Source of the DNA: PALSA-607 sp963737705
GTDB taxonomy: Bacteria > Actinomycetota > Actinomycetes > Acidothermales > Acidothermaceae
NCBI GenBank assembly: GCA_963737705.1
Contig: CAVTTP010000006.1
Span: forward strand, 620,001-684,000
Reading direction: 5' to 3'
Length of the DNA: 64,000 nucleotides
In this document: piece by piece, positions 31,353 to 40,333 of the stretch
Layout of the letters: each line of letters starts with the position of its first letter
How positions within the stretch are numbered: the first letter of the stretch is position 1
Position numbers and translations under genes: made by a program
Notes under the pieces: generated by a model
What the model was told of the DNA's origin: nothing
The model's input: the letters and a program-made list of their open reading frames with translations, nothing else
Database searches by the model: none

Positions 31353-31637
31353 GTGGGCGGTGTGTTGCACATCTCCGCGTCGTTCATCACCGTTGTTCTT
31401 CTTGCCGCGTTGGTCGTGCAGCTCTACGCGTTCGTCGACGCCGCGCTCGTCCCGGCGGCCGCATACCTTGCGGCTGGGAAGCTGACCAAACAGGCCTGGC
31501 TCGCGATCCTCGGCGTGGCCATTCTCGTCGTCTTGCTGAGTGGTTGGTTCGGCCCGCTCGGGCTCGCGGCGATCATCGCCACCATCGTGTACTTCGTTGA
31601 CGTGCGGCCGGCGTTGCGGCGGGTTCGCGGCCGCTAA
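31353..31637 (+). CDS. DUF2516 membrane protein
   Basis: A 94-residue protein with three membrane segments (FITVVLLAALVVQLYAFVDA, WLAILGVAILVVLLSGWFGP, LAAIIATIVYFVDVRP) matching DUF2516. In mycobacteria the DUF2516 gene follows hbhA, so the XRE, HBHA-like and DUF2516 order is conserved here with an aldo/keto reductase inserted. GTG 31353 or 31362 may be the start. The last 4 bp overlap a convergent gene. Confidence 0.8.
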   Translation: MGGVLHISASFITVVLLAALVVQLYAFVDAALVPAAAYLAAGKLTKQAWLAILGVAILVVLLSGWFGPLGLAAIIATIVYFVDVRPALRRVRGR

Positions 31638-32098
31638 CTGCTCGCAAGGCCAGCGGTGAAGTCAAGGTCTTCCGGTGGCGTTGCAGGACAGACCCAATGC
31701 AGCCAGGGCTTGGCGAATTCGTCGTGGTAATCGTTCGCCCGGCGCACCATTGTGTTGTACGCGGCCGCGAAGGCCTCGCCGTCCGCCGCCTTGATCGCCG
31801 CCCGTACCGGCTCGCAGTCGGCGGTGATGTAGGCGTTGATCGCGTTCTCGTACTTCGGCCGTGAAAACGCGCATAAGCTGAGTTGCTTCACCACCGAGCG
31901 GAAGAAGTAGTCCGCGAGTCGCCAATTCCCAGCTCTGCCTGCGAAATACAGCCTGTGCATGCGGGGACCGAGCTCAGCCATCAGGCGATCCAACCCCGGT
32001 TGGGTGGCCGCAAGCTGGTCGAGCGTCAGATCACGCTTGCCGTTGTTGACGGTGTGAACGTGATCGCCGGCACCTGATGTGAGGTCGGGTTGTGTCAT
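31634..32098 (-). CDS. Conserved helical protein, unknown function
   Basis: A 154-residue all-helical protein. Recognisable stretches are AELGPRMHRLYFAGRAGNW, RLADYFFRSVVKQL, RRANDYHDEFAKPWLHWVCP. The pattern recalls four-helix cytochrome-c'-like or DUF folds with a conserved His near the C-terminus, but there is no CxxCH haem site. ATG 32098 overlaps the stop of the upstream SDR gene (ATGA), so the two are co-translated. No signal peptide. Confidence 0.6.
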   Translation of the reverse strand: MTQPDLTSGAGDHVHTVNNGKRDLTLDQLAATQPGLDRLMAELGPRMHRLYFAGRAGNWRLADYFFRSVVKQLSLCAFSRPKYENAINAYITADCEPVRAAIKAADGEAFAAAYNTMVRRANDYHDEFAKPWLHWVCPATPPEDLDFTAGLASS

Positions 32099-32862
32099 GA
32101 GGTTCTGTGCACCTTGTATTGAGCGGCTTGGGCAAGAGGCTTGACGACGAGCAAGTCGACGTTGACATGCGCCGGCCGTGTCGCACACCAGCTGATGCAG
32201 TCGGCGATGTCTTCTGCTGTAAGTGGTTCTGCGACACCCCTGTACACCGCCGCGGCCTTCTCGACGTCCCCTCTGTTTCTGTTCAGGCTGAACTCCTCGG
32301 TGCGCACCATCCCAGGGGCAACCTCGGTGACGCGAACCGGCTGCCCGTTGAGTTCGAGTCGAAGGGTCTCGGTCAACGCGGCCGTTCCATGTTTTGCGGC
32401 GGTGTAGCCGCCACCGCCTTCGTACACGATCCGGCCTGCGGTCGATCCCACGACAATGACGTGACCTGCACCGGATGCGATCAGCGCAGGCAGCAGCGCC
32501 TGCGTGACGCGCAGGACGCCTAGCACGTTGGTGTCGTACATCGCCTGCCAGTCGGCCGGATCGGCCAACGAGATGGGCTCCGCCCCGATCGCGCCGCCAG
32601 CCACGTTGACCAGCAGGGAGCAGGAGGGCACTCCGGCTGCGAGCGCCGTCACAGATGCGGGGTCGGTGACATCGAGGACAACTGCCCGACCGTCAATTTC
32701 GGCAGCGACGGCGGCGATCCGATCGGCCCTTCGCGCCGCGCACACGACGTCGAAGCCTTCTCGCGCAAGCCTGCGCGCGGTGGCTGCTCCGATTCCGCTG
32801 CTCGCACCGGTGACGACAGCGACGGGCCTGGCCGACTGGGTCGTGGTTGGGCCTGCGCTCAT
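32095..32862 (-). CDS. Short-chain dehydrogenase/reductase
   Basis: A 255-residue SDR. It has cofactor motif TGASSGIGAATARRL, acidic DVTDP, NVAGG (in place of NNAG), catalytic Ser in VVGSTAGR and YxxxK as YTAAK. PGMVRTEEFSL follows, as in classical SDRs. ATG 32862 begins MSAGPTT; the frame is open far upstream without a better start. It heads a two-gene operon with the helical protein. Substrate not predictable. Confidence 0.88.
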   Translation of the reverse strand: MSAGPTTTQSARPVAVVTGASSGIGAATARRLAREGFDVVCAARRADRIAAVAAEIDGRAVVLDVTDPASVTALAAGVPSCSLLVNVAGGAIGAEPISLADPADWQAMYDTNVLGVLRVTQALLPALIASGAGHVIVVGSTAGRIVYEGGGGYTAAKHGTAALTETLRLELNGQPVRVTEVAPGMVRTEEFSLNRNRGDVEKAAAVYRGVAEPLTAEDIADCISWCATRPAHVNVDLLVVKPLAQAAQYKVHRTS

Positions 32863-33067
32863 GAGGGAATCTTGGCAGTGCCTGCTTCGGGGACGGGCAG
32901 CCAGGGCAGGTAGGTGGGTGCGGCGCACCGTGTCTAGCCTGAACCGTGCGTTGCGGGAATGGCCGGCGATCGTCGTACGTTGCGCAGCGAGGTGGCGTGT
33001 GCCCGCAGACACGCGCGCGCAGCCCTCGGCGTACGTTGTGATGACCGAGCGAGTAGGAGGAGGAAGC

Positions 33068-34477
33068 TTGTCGGACGACCTCCAGACCGTCGCGAAGCTG
33101 CGCCGGCGCTCCCCCCGACTCGCGTCCCCCCGAGGAAGTGCGCCCCGAGGCACTGCGGTCCGCCCGCCGGTGACCCTCTTGTCAGGCGCCCGCCCGCCCC
33201 TTAAGCGGTTGGCGATGCTGAGCCTGCACACATCGCCGGTCGAACAGCCCGGCGTGGGCGACGCAGGTGGGATGAACGTCTACATCATGGAGTTGTCCCG
33301 CAGGCTCGCCGCTCAGGGCGTTGAGGTCGAGGTATTCACCCGCGCCACATCAGGCGACGTCCCACCGATCGAATACATCGAGCCAGGCTTCATCGTCCGA
33401 AATGTCGTTGCCGGCCCGCTCGAGCCGCTGCCGAAAGCGGATCTGCCTTCTCAGCTCTGTGCCTTCACGGCCGCAGTCCTGCGCGCTGAGGCGGCGAGGG
33501 AGCCGGGTTGGTATGACCTGATCCACTCGCACTATTGGCTGTCGGGCCAGGTGGGTTGGCTTGCTAAGGAGCGGTGGGGCGTTCCGCTCATCCACAGCAT
33601 GCATACTCTCGCGCGGGTCAAGAACGCCGCGCTCGCAGAAGGCGATGCGCCTGAGCCGTCTCTGCGCGCGATCGGTGAGGCGCAGGTGGTCGATGCGGCC
33701 GACCGGCTGATCGCGAACACCGAGGCTGAGGCCCGTCAGCTCATCGACCTGTACGACGCCGATCCAGCGGCTGTTTCCGTCGTCCCGCCCGGTGTCGATC
33801 TCTCGTTGTACCGGCCCGGATCGCGAGCCGCTGCTCGAGCCCGCCTCGGGCTGGCGGCGAACCGTGACGTGCTCCTGTTCGTTGGCCGGATCCAGCCGCT
33901 CAAGGCACCGGATCTGTTGATTCGCGCGCTCGCCGTCATGGTTGATCGCACCCCGTCCTTGCGTGACCGGCTGATGGCCGTGATCGTCGGCGGTGTCAGC
34001 GGATCTGGGGTCGCGGAGCCCGACCACCTGGCTCGCCTCGCTGCCCAACTCGGTGTTGGCGACCTGGTTCGGTTCGAACCGCCGGCGACCGGTGAGCGCC
34101 TCGCCGATTTCTACCGGGCAGCGAGTGTGACCGTCGTCCCGTCGTACAGCGAATCATTCGGTCTCGTCGCGCTCGAATCACAGGCGTGCGGGACGCCGGT
34201 CGTCGCCGCTCGGGTGGGCGGCCTCGTCACAACCGTCAGCGACGGTGTTTCCGGGTTGCTCGTCGACGGACATGAGCCGACGTCGTATGCCGACGTACTT
34301 ACCAAGCTTTTATCGGACGCCGAATTGCGGCGCTCCTTGGCGACGGGCGCGATCGCCCACGCCGCCGGCTTCGACTGGGATCGCACTGTCGACGGCGTGC
34401 TCGATGTCTATGCCGGCGCACTGCGTGGCGCCGCAGGCCGCAACGTAGAAGGGCTGCCCGTCGCCGTCTGGCGGTGA
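33068..34477 (+). CDS. mshA: D-inositol-3-phosphate glycosyltransferase (mycothiol synthesis)
   Basis: MshA joins UDP-GlcNAc and 1L-myo-inositol-1-phosphate in the first step of mycothiol synthesis. It is a 469-residue GT-B, GT4-family enzyme. The substrate loop HTSPVEQPGVGDAGGMNVYI is diagnostic, and the EX7E motif ESFGLVALESQACGTPVV is present with GRIQPLKAPDLLIRA before it. TTG 33068 is chosen because GGAGGAGG ends a few bases upstream; ATG 33041 in the same frame lacks a site. It is followed 7 nt later by a YbjN-domain gene and then gpmA, as in mycobacteria. Confidence 0.93.
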   Translation: MSDDLQTVAKLRRRSPRLASPRGSAPRGTAVRPPVTLLSGARPPLKRLAMLSLHTSPVEQPGVGDAGGMNVYIMELSRRLAAQGVEVEVFTRATSGDVPPIEYIEPGFIVRNVVAGPLEPLPKADLPSQLCAFTAAVLRAEAAREPGWYDLIHSHYWLSGQVGWLAKERWGVPLIHSMHTLARVKNAALAEGDAPEPSLRAIGEAQVVDAADRLIANTEAEARQLIDLYDADPAAVSVVPPGVDLSLYRPGSRAAARARLGLAANRDVLLFVGRIQPLKAPDLLIRALAVMVDRTPSLRDRLMAVIVGGVSGSGVAEPDHLARLAAQLGVGDLVRFEPPATGERLADFYRAASVTVVPSYSESFGLVALESQACGTPVVAARVGGLVTTVSDGVSGLLVDGHEPTSYADVLTKLLSDAELRRSLATGAIAHAAGFDWDRTVDGVLDVYAGALRGAAGRNVEGLPVAVWR

Positions 34478-34484
34478 GTGCCTC

Positions 34485-35093
34485 GTGAGCTGGTTTGCGC
34501 GCGCCGAAATCGATGCCGTCATCAGGACGACGCTCGAAGAACGAGAGATCCTGTTCGACCAGGTGGGCGAGTCCGCGTTTGTCGTGCGGCTCATGGGTAC
34601 CCATCGGCTGGTGACTGCAGCGCGTCTCGTCGTCGGCGACCAGAGCCTGCTCATCGAGGCGTTCTTCGTGCGACGTCCCGATGAGAATGCGCAGGAGTTC
34701 TACCGCTTCCTGCTTGAGCGCAACGGTCACATGTACGGCGTTCACTTCGCCATCGATGCGAGGGGCGACGTCTACTTGATGGGCCGGCTGCCGTTGCTCG
34801 CGGTGACCCCCGACGAAATCGATCGGCTGCTCGGGTGCGTCCTTACGTACTCCGACGAGACGTTTGACGCTGCGCTGCAGATCGGGTTCGCCGGGAGCAT
34901 TCGTCGCGAGTGGGAGTGGCGCGCGTCGCGTAACGAGTCCGTGGAGAACCTGCGGGCGTTCGCGCGTTTTGCCGATCCTGCAGGCGGCGGTGGCCCTGCA
35001 GGCGGCGACGACCGTGCAGCCGGCGATGACCCTGCAGCTGGCCACGAGCCTGCGGCTGGCGGTCACGGCCGACATCGGCGCAGCACGACCTAG
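34485..35093 (+). CDS. YbjN-domain protein
   Basis: A 202-residue cytoplasmic protein. Residues 1-165 are a YbjN (type III secretion chaperone-like) domain, with LIEAFFVRRPDENAQEFYRF and DVYLMGRLPL. The C-terminal 35 residues are a low-complexity Pro/Ala/Gly/Asp/His tail from a degenerate DNA repeat around 34978-35070. It keeps the mshA-ybjN-gpm synteny. Function is unknown, though YbjN proteins are tied to stress tolerance. GTG start. Confidence 0.82.
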   Translation: MSWFARAEIDAVIRTTLEEREILFDQVGESAFVVRLMGTHRLVTAARLVVGDQSLLIEAFFVRRPDENAQEFYRFLLERNGHMYGVHFAIDARGDVYLMGRLPLLAVTPDEIDRLLGCVLTYSDETFDAALQIGFAGSIRREWEWRASRNESVENLRAFARFADPAGGGGPAGGDDRAAGDDPAAGHEPAAGGHGRHRRSTT

Positions 35094-35111
35094 CGCGATT
35101 CCTCAGACATC

Positions 35112-35136
35112 CAGGTTTTCTGGCGGGCAGAACCTG
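35112..35136 (+). terminator. Bulged hairpin after the mshA operon
   Basis: CAGG-TT-TTCTG (35112-35122) pairs with CAGAACCTG (35128-35136), loop GCGGG, with a 2-nt bulge. It lies 18 nt after the YbjN-gene stop. Confidence 0.4.
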
Positions 35137-35251
35137 AATCTGTACGGAGGGCACCTGAATCCTTGAGGAGTCCGCGCGGCCATTTGGCTCGAGCCGCTGT
35201 CGGAGTTGACCCGTTGGTCGCCGGGAAAGCGCGGTCTGGGAAACTAGCGGT

Positions 35252-36001
35252 ATGTCCGCGCGAACGCTCATCTTGCTGCGCCACGGTGAAAGCCAGTGGA
35301 ACGCAAAGAATCTCTTTACTGGCTGGGTCGACGTCGACTTGTCGGCGAAGGGCGAGGCTGAGGCTGCTAATGGCGGCCGGCTACTGGCCGAACGTGACAT
35401 CGCGCCCGACGTCGTGCACACGTCGCTTCTGCGTCGTGCGATCCGAACCGCCAACATCGCTCTCGATACCGCCGACTTGTCGTGGCTGCCTGTGCAACGT
35501 TCATGGCGATTGAACGAACGCCACTACGGCGCCCTCCAGGGCAAAGACAAGAAGGCGACACTCGACGAGTTTGGTGAAGAGCAGTTCATGTTGTGGCGCC
35601 GCTCATATGACGTCGCGCCGCCGGCGCTCGCTACCAACAGCGAGTACTCGCAAAGCGCTGACCCGCGTTACGCCACACTGCCTCCCGAACTGCGGCCGAA
35701 CACGGAGTGCTTGAAGGACGTCGTGCACCGGATGCTGCCGTATTGGTACGACGCGATCGTGCCGGATCTACACGTAGGCAAGACCGTGCTCGTGGTCGCG
35801 CACGGAAATTCCTTACGCGCATTGGTAAAACACCTCGACGCGATCTCCGACGATGACATCGCAGCATTGAACATCCCGACCGGGATCCCGTTGATGTACA
35901 GCCTCGACGACGACCTTGTCCCGATCGTGCGCGGTGGCGAATACCTCGACGCCGACGCCGCAGCTCAAGCAGCAGCGGCGGTCGCGAACCAAGGCCGCTA
36001 G
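35252..36001 (+). CDS. gpmA: 2,3-bisphosphoglycerate-dependent phosphoglycerate mutase
   Basis: Glycolytic enzyme interconverting 3- and 2-phosphoglycerate. The 249-residue protein has the phospho-His motif LLRHGESQWNAKNLFTGW, the LNERHYGALQGKDK segment and the second His in VVAHGNSLRALVKHL. The length is normal for dPGM. It follows mshA and ybjN, as in mycobacteria, though the senX3-regX3 pair that follows there is absent. Confidence 0.95.
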   Translation: MSARTLILLRHGESQWNAKNLFTGWVDVDLSAKGEAEAANGGRLLAERDIAPDVVHTSLLRRAIRTANIALDTADLSWLPVQRSWRLNERHYGALQGKDKKATLDEFGEEQFMLWRRSYDVAPPALATNSEYSQSADPRYATLPPELRPNTECLKDVVHRMLPYWYDAIVPDLHVGKTVLVVAHGNSLRALVKHLDAISDDDIAALNIPTGIPLMYSLDDDLVPIVRGGEYLDADAAAQAAAAVANQGR

Positions 36002-36078
36002 CGCAGCAACTTCGTCAGATCCGGGACGTTTGCTGCCGCCTGGGGCACTAAGCGTCCACGATTTCGATGGGCTGGTTG

Positions 36079-36834
36079 CTAGCTCGACGTGGCTGCCGAA
36101 GGTGACGCGGGCGCGCTTGCCGGTGCCGAGGCGGCAGGTGCACTCGCCGGTGCTGATGACCCGGCCGCGGGTGACCCCACGGGCGAGCCAACAGGGGACG
36201 CGACGGGCGACGCAACAGGTGATGCAACCGGCGAGGACGGCGGCGGTGGCGGCGCCGTCGGGAGGAACGTGCCGACAACTGCTGAGCTCTGAACAGGCAC
36301 CAGCAGGTCGGTGACCGAACCGCTGTTTCCGAACGTCAAGCTGACCATCACCGTGTCGCCTTGCTGAAGAGGTGCGGTCAGATTGCGCAACAACACGCTG
36401 ATGCGCGTGGTCCCTGGTCCGCTCGCGGTGGCAGCAGGAATCGATGCATCGGTCGCAGCTTGCAGCTGTTGGGCAGCGGGTGGCGCAGACGCGGTGGCGC
36501 TCACGCCTGCGGGAGTCGCCGGTTCGATCGAGACGTCGATGAGTGCGTCGGGTTGGGTAGCAAAGTTGATCGCGTCGAACTGCAGATACGCGAGGCCGCC
36601 CTTAGGCGAGATGTCCCCGCTCGGCAGCGCGATGATTACGCCCTGGACTTCGAGATTGGCGCCGATCTTCGCGGTAGCTGCCTGCAGGTTGGCGACCGCG
36701 TGGCGGACCGGCGAGCCAAACCCCGTGGCGGAACAGGCGGCAAGGATCGGCGCGCACACTCCGATCACGATGGCCGTGCGCACGCGGCGGCGAGTCATGC
36801 TCTGGACCCTCGTGCTGACCTGGGTGCTGCTCAC
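36079..36834 (-). CDS. LpqE-like lipoprotein with Ser/Pro/Val tail repeats
   Basis: A 251-residue lipoprotein with lipobox LAAC (APILAACSATGFG). A beta-sandwich domain of about 150 residues follows (ISVLLRNLTAPLQQGDTVMVSLTFGN), of the kind found in LpqE and copper-chaperone-like DUF461 proteins. The tail consists of (SPVA/SPVG)n and ASAPASAP repeats. In mycobacteria lpqE lies beside carD, as here. GTG 36834 is the longest start; ATG 36798 (MTRRRVRTA) also gives a good signal peptide. Confidence 0.72.
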   Translation of the reverse strand: MSSTQVSTRVQSMTRRRVRTAIVIGVCAPILAACSATGFGSPVRHAVANLQAATAKIGANLEVQGVIIALPSGDISPKGGLAYLQFDAINFATQPDALIDVSIEPATPAGVSATASAPPAAQQLQAATDASIPAATASGPGTTRISVLLRNLTAPLQQGDTVMVSLTFGNSGSVTDLLVPVQSSAVVGTFLPTAPPPPPSSPVASPVASPVASPVGSPVGSPAAGSSAPASAPAASAPASAPASPSAATSS

Positions 36835-36907
36835 GACCTGTCCCCTTCGGCTGCCGGTCTGCGCCGTAGCCTAACGAGCCCTTGGGACCGCCCATCACAC
36901 CCCGGGG

Positions 36908-37648
36908 TCACGCCCCGGCGTGTGCCGGTTGCTTGAGCTCAGGAAGCACCGTCTCGAGCGACGTGGTGCGGGTGAAGTTGTCGACGATCTGCTCGATCAC
37001 GCCGTCGGCGTGGACGGCCACGACCGTCAGCGTGCCCTTGGCGAACGCGGTGGTGATCGCCGAATCCTTGTCGACCATGACGCGCACCGCGACACTCGTG
37101 TCGCCAGCGAGCGCGTTCAACTCTGTCTGTTGTGCCTGGCTTCCGATGAGGTAGATCGTCAGTCCGTTGTCGGCCGCTTCTTGCGCGAGGCGCGTCAGCG
37201 CGGCGCCGCACGCGCACTCGTGCTGGGTGACCGCCAAGAGCGCCGGCCGTAGCGCGCGGGCGGTGGTCGTGCCGGTCTGCCCGACGAGCGCGTCGTCGGG
37301 GACAAGGCCGCCGACCGTGCCGGGAGCCGCCGACGGTGCCGCGAGCACGAGCGGTACGGGCGCAGTCGGCGGGTGCTCCGGCGTCCGGCCGGGAAAGATC
37401 AGCGTTGCACCGAGCAGCGCGGCCGCGATCATGAGCGTGATGATGATCGGCGCAGACAGGGCGCGGCTCGAACTGGATCGGCCGCCCAACATCCGCTCAA
37501 AACGGCGGCGCCGGCGCTTCCACCGCTCCTCGCGTCGCCAGGCGGCAATGTCGCGGGCGAGCTCTCGGGCGTCATCCGGGACGACGACGTGCGCGCCAGT
37601 CGGTATCCCGCCCGGTTTCTCTTCGCTGCCGCCCACACCCGGCTCCAC
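36908..37648 (-). CDS. Membrane-anchored protein with possible thiol site
   Basis: A 246-residue protein: a basic cytoplasmic N-terminus (WRREERWKRRRRRFERML), one membrane helix (APIIITLMIAAALLGATLIF), a Pro/Ala linker and an external alpha/beta domain. The domain has CACG in TQHECACGAALTRL at the position where thioredoxin-fold proteins carry CxxC, followed by IYLIGSQAQ and VMVDKDSAITTAF. A redoxin-like fold is likely; I cannot name a family. It lies between the lpqE-like gene and carD. Confidence 0.6.
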   Translation of the reverse strand: MEPGVGGSEEKPGGIPTGAHVVVPDDARELARDIAAWRREERWKRRRRRFERMLGGRSSSSRALSAPIIITLMIAAALLGATLIFPGRTPEHPPTAPVPLVLAAPSAAPGTVGGLVPDDALVGQTGTTTARALRPALLAVTQHECACGAALTRLAQEAADNGLTIYLIGSQAQQTELNALAGDTSVAVRVMVDKDSAITTAFAKGTLTVVAVHADGVIEQIVDNFTRTTSLETVLPELKQPAHAGA

Positions 37649-37901
37649 GGACCCAGTATGAGCATGCGGCCTAGCCGTGTGCAGATGGGGCGCGGTTTAA
37701 AGCTTCTGCCAGCCCTCTCCGGTGCCGCTCTGGAGCCTTCGCGGCGCACAAGTACCCCGGTTTTGTCAAGACCTGAATCGGGGGTTGTTGATCTTGAGTT
37801 TGCTGTCACCATGGCTCTGACCTGCGCAGATGCGCAGACCGACGTTCCCGCGGGCCTGTTTTGCGTGGTAGCATGGGGTCAGCTGAAGGGACTAGTGCCA
37901 C

Positions 37902-38384
37902 ATGTCGTTCAACGTCGGCGAGACAGTTGTCTACCCCCATCACGGGGCTGCACTGATCGAGGCCATCGAGAGTCGTGTGATCAATGGCGAGGAGCGTATT
38001 TACCTCGTCCTTAAGGTAGCTCAGGGTGATCTCACGGTTCGGGTTCCCGCTGACAACGCTGAGTTTGTCGGTGTCCGCGACGTCGTGGGCCAAGAGGGGC
38101 TTGATCGGGTGTTCGAGGTGCTTCGCGCGCCGCACACCGAAGAGCCCACCAACTGGTCGCGCAGGTACAAGGCCAATCTCGAGAAGCTGGCGTCTGGCGA
38201 CGTCAACAAGGTGGCGGAAGTCGTTCGGGACTTGTGGCGCCGCGATCGCGAGCGTGGGCTGTCTGCTGGCGAGAAGCGGATGCTCGCGAAGGCACGTCAG
38301 ATTCTGGTCAGCGAACTGGCCCTCGCCGAAGGCACGAACGAGGACAAGGCCGAAGCCATCCTTGACGAGGTCCTCGCCTCCTAA
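37902..38384 (+). CDS. carD: CarD-family RNA polymerase-binding transcription regulator
   Basis: An essential actinobacterial regulator that binds the RNAP beta lobe and stabilises open complexes, especially at rRNA promoters. The 160-residue protein begins MSFNVGETVVYPHHGAALIE (RNAP-interaction domain). It has the C-terminal helical DNA-binding domain with the conserved Trp in EVVRDLWRRDRERGLS. The order carD, PIN/TRAM, ispD, ispF, cysS, rlmB is a familiar actinobacterial core block. A possible -10 hexamer TAGCAT is at 37869-37874. Confidence 0.95.
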   Translation: MSFNVGETVVYPHHGAALIEAIESRVINGEERIYLVLKVAQGDLTVRVPADNAEFVGVRDVVGQEGLDRVFEVLRAPHTEEPTNWSRRYKANLEKLASGDVNKVAEVVRDLWRRDRERGLSAGEKRMLAKARQILVSELALAEGTNEDKAEAILDEVLAS

Positions 38385-38423
38385 CATGGGTTAGTGCCGG
38401 GGGTCCGGCCACCCTGGAGGGTC

Positions 38424-39611
38424 ATGACCATCAAGAAGCGCGCGCCCAGTGGCGTCGTCGACGTGCTCCGCTTGCTCGTCGTCGTGTTCTTCGCCGGGCT
38501 CGGCTACGAGGTCTCGAAGCGCTTCAGTTCGGGCGCGTTCGCATTGGGTCCGCTCAACGGCGTCATGGTCGGCATCATCATCGGCTCCGGCTTGGGCTAC
38601 GTCCTGGGCGGCGTGCTCGGCCGGACGACGGTGACTGCGGTCGGCCGCACCGAGCACACCCTGCGCCAGACATCCGCTGAAGAACTCGTCGCGGGCTCCT
38701 TTGGTGGCGTCATCGGCGTGCTCGTTGGCGCGGGCGTCGCCTGGTGGATTTTCCTGCTCCTACAGCCATTCCTCGCGTTTCCGTTGTTCGGGTTCGTTGT
38801 CCTTGTGATCGGTTATCTCGGGTATCGCCTCGGCACCAATCGTCGCGAGGAGATGCTCTCGATGTTCGCCGGTCGCGCCGGGATGGGGCCGCGGCATCAG
38901 TCGACGTCGAACCTCCCTCGCATCGTCGACACCTCGGTCGCCATCGACGGGCGGATCCTCGACGTGGTGCGTGCCGGCTTCCTCGACGGCACGTTCCTGA
39001 TTCCGAGTCCGGTGCTTGCCGAGCTCCAAGGGCTCGCCGATGCGGGCGATGACGTGCGTCGTTCGAAGGGACGACGCGGGCTGCAGAATCTCGAAGCGTT
39101 AAAACGTGAGCCGGGCGTCAACCTCGAGATACTCGACGAGGACGTGCCTGCGGTTGCAGAAGTCGACGCCAAGCTCGTCCGGATCTGTCTCGATCGCGGA
39201 CTCCCGCTGCTCACCCTCGACACCAACCTGGCGAAAGCCGCTGCACTGGCCGGCGTCCACGTCATGAACCTGCACGGGCTTGCACTCGCGCTGCGCCCGC
39301 CGGTGTCCGCCGGAGACGACGTCATCGTCCATCTGTTACGTCCGGGCAAGGAAGCTGGCCAAGCTGTCGGCTATCTCGACGACGGCACGATGGTGGTCGC
39401 CGAGCGTTCGCGTGATCACATCGGAGACGAGATCCCCATCCATGTCACGAGCGTCCTGACGACAGCGAACGGCCGCATGGTCTTCGGGCAGCCGGTGACC
39501 ACAGCGCAACCTCCCCACGGAACCACTTCAGCGACGCACGACCCCGACCGGTTGCGGGTGGAAGCGGCCCGACCTGGCCCGCCGAGCCATCCCCTCGGTC
39601 GATCACTGTGA
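38424..39611 (+). CDS. PIN/TRAM-domain membrane protein (putative RNase)
   Basis: A 395-residue protein of the YacL type. About four N-terminal membrane helices (DVLRLLVVVFFAGLGYEV, VMVGIIIGSGLGYVLGGVLG) precede a PIN nuclease domain and a TRAM RNA-binding domain. The PIN acidic residues are in IVDTSVAIDGRILD and LLTLDTNLAKAA; the TRAM segment is GDDVIVHLLRPGKEAGQAVG. The Pro/His-rich tail is specific to this copy. ATG 38424 follows a close GGAGG. Its TGA overlaps the GTG start of ispD. Confidence 0.88.
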   Translation: MTIKKRAPSGVVDVLRLLVVVFFAGLGYEVSKRFSSGAFALGPLNGVMVGIIIGSGLGYVLGGVLGRTTVTAVGRTEHTLRQTSAEELVAGSFGGVIGVLVGAGVAWWIFLLLQPFLAFPLFGFVVLVIGYLGYRLGTNRREEMLSMFAGRAGMGPRHQSTSNLPRIVDTSVAIDGRILDVVRAGFLDGTFLIPSPVLAELQGLADAGDDVRRSKGRRGLQNLEALKREPGVNLEILDEDVPAVAEVDAKLVRICLDRGLPLLTLDTNLAKAAALAGVHVMNLHGLALALRPPVSAGDDVIVHLLRPGKEAGQAVGYLDDGTMVVAERSRDHIGDEIPIHVTSVLTTANGRMVFGQPVTTAQPPHGTTSATHDPDRLRVEAARPGPPSHPLGRSL

Positions 39612-40333
39612 CTGTCGCGGCCATCGTGCCAGCGGCCGGTCGCGGGGAGCGGCTCGGGCCCGGTCAGCCCAAGGCTTTACGCACGCTCGACGGCGTCCCG
39701 ATGCTCGTCTATGCCGTGCAAGCTCTAGCGCGAGCGCGCCTTGTTGAGCTCGTCGTGGTCGCCGCGCCTCCTGGCGGGGTTGCCGAAGTCGAAGCGTTGC
39801 TGGCGTCGCATGAGATCGGTGCCCCCGTGCTGGTCGTCGCCGGCGGGGAACAACGCCAGGATTCGGTGGCACGGGCGCTAGAGGCGCTGCCGCCGGAGGT
39901 CGACGTGGTGCTGGTGCACGACGCAGCTCGGCCCCTCGCCCCGAGCGAACTCGTCGACGCGATTGCGAGTGCGGTGATTGCGGGCCACGGCGCGGTCGTC
40001 CCAGGGCTCGCGATGACCGACACCGTCAAGCGCGTGGCACTGCCCACTGACTTCGGCGGCGAGGGGCAGGCCACCGAACAAGTTCTGGAGACCGTTGCGC
40101 GCAGCGATTTGCGTTGCATTCAGACTCCGCAGGGTTTCGACCGCGCGGTGCTGACGAAAGCACATGCGGCGGCCGAGGACGCCGCAACCGATGATGCCGG
40201 TCTGGTCGAGCGCTTGGGCCTTCCCGTAGTCGTCGTCGCCGGATCGGCCGACGCCTTCAAGATCACCCGCCCGATCGATCTGCTCATCGCCGAGGCTGTA
40301 CTGCGCGAACGGCGGGGTGACGGTGTCGGTTGA
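39608..40333 (+). CDS. ispD: 2-C-methyl-D-erythritol 4-phosphate cytidylyltransferase
   Basis: MEP-pathway enzyme forming CDP-methylerythritol. The 241-residue protein has the nucleotide-binding motif VPAAGRGERLGPGQPKAL, the VLVHDAARPL motif and the C-terminal FKITRPIDLLIAEAVL. The GTG start overlaps the preceding stop (39608-39611), and the end overlaps the ispF start by 17 bp. Confidence 0.95.
   Translation: MTVAAIVPAAGRGERLGPGQPKALRTLDGVPMLVYAVQALARARLVELVVVAAPPGGVAEVEALLASHEIGAPVLVVAGGEQRQDSVARALEALPPEVDVVLVHDAARPLAPSELVDAIASAVIAGHGAVVPGLAMTDTVKRVALPTDFGGEGQATEQVLETVARSDLRCIQTPQGFDRAVLTKAHAAAEDAATDDAGLVERLGLPVVVVAGSADAFKITRPIDLLIAEAVLRERRGDGVG

Noticed and set aside
32504..33067. N-terminal extension of mshA by about 188 codons
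   Set aside because: It overlaps the SDR gene on the other strand and has non-coding composition; GGAGGAGG supports the start near 33068.
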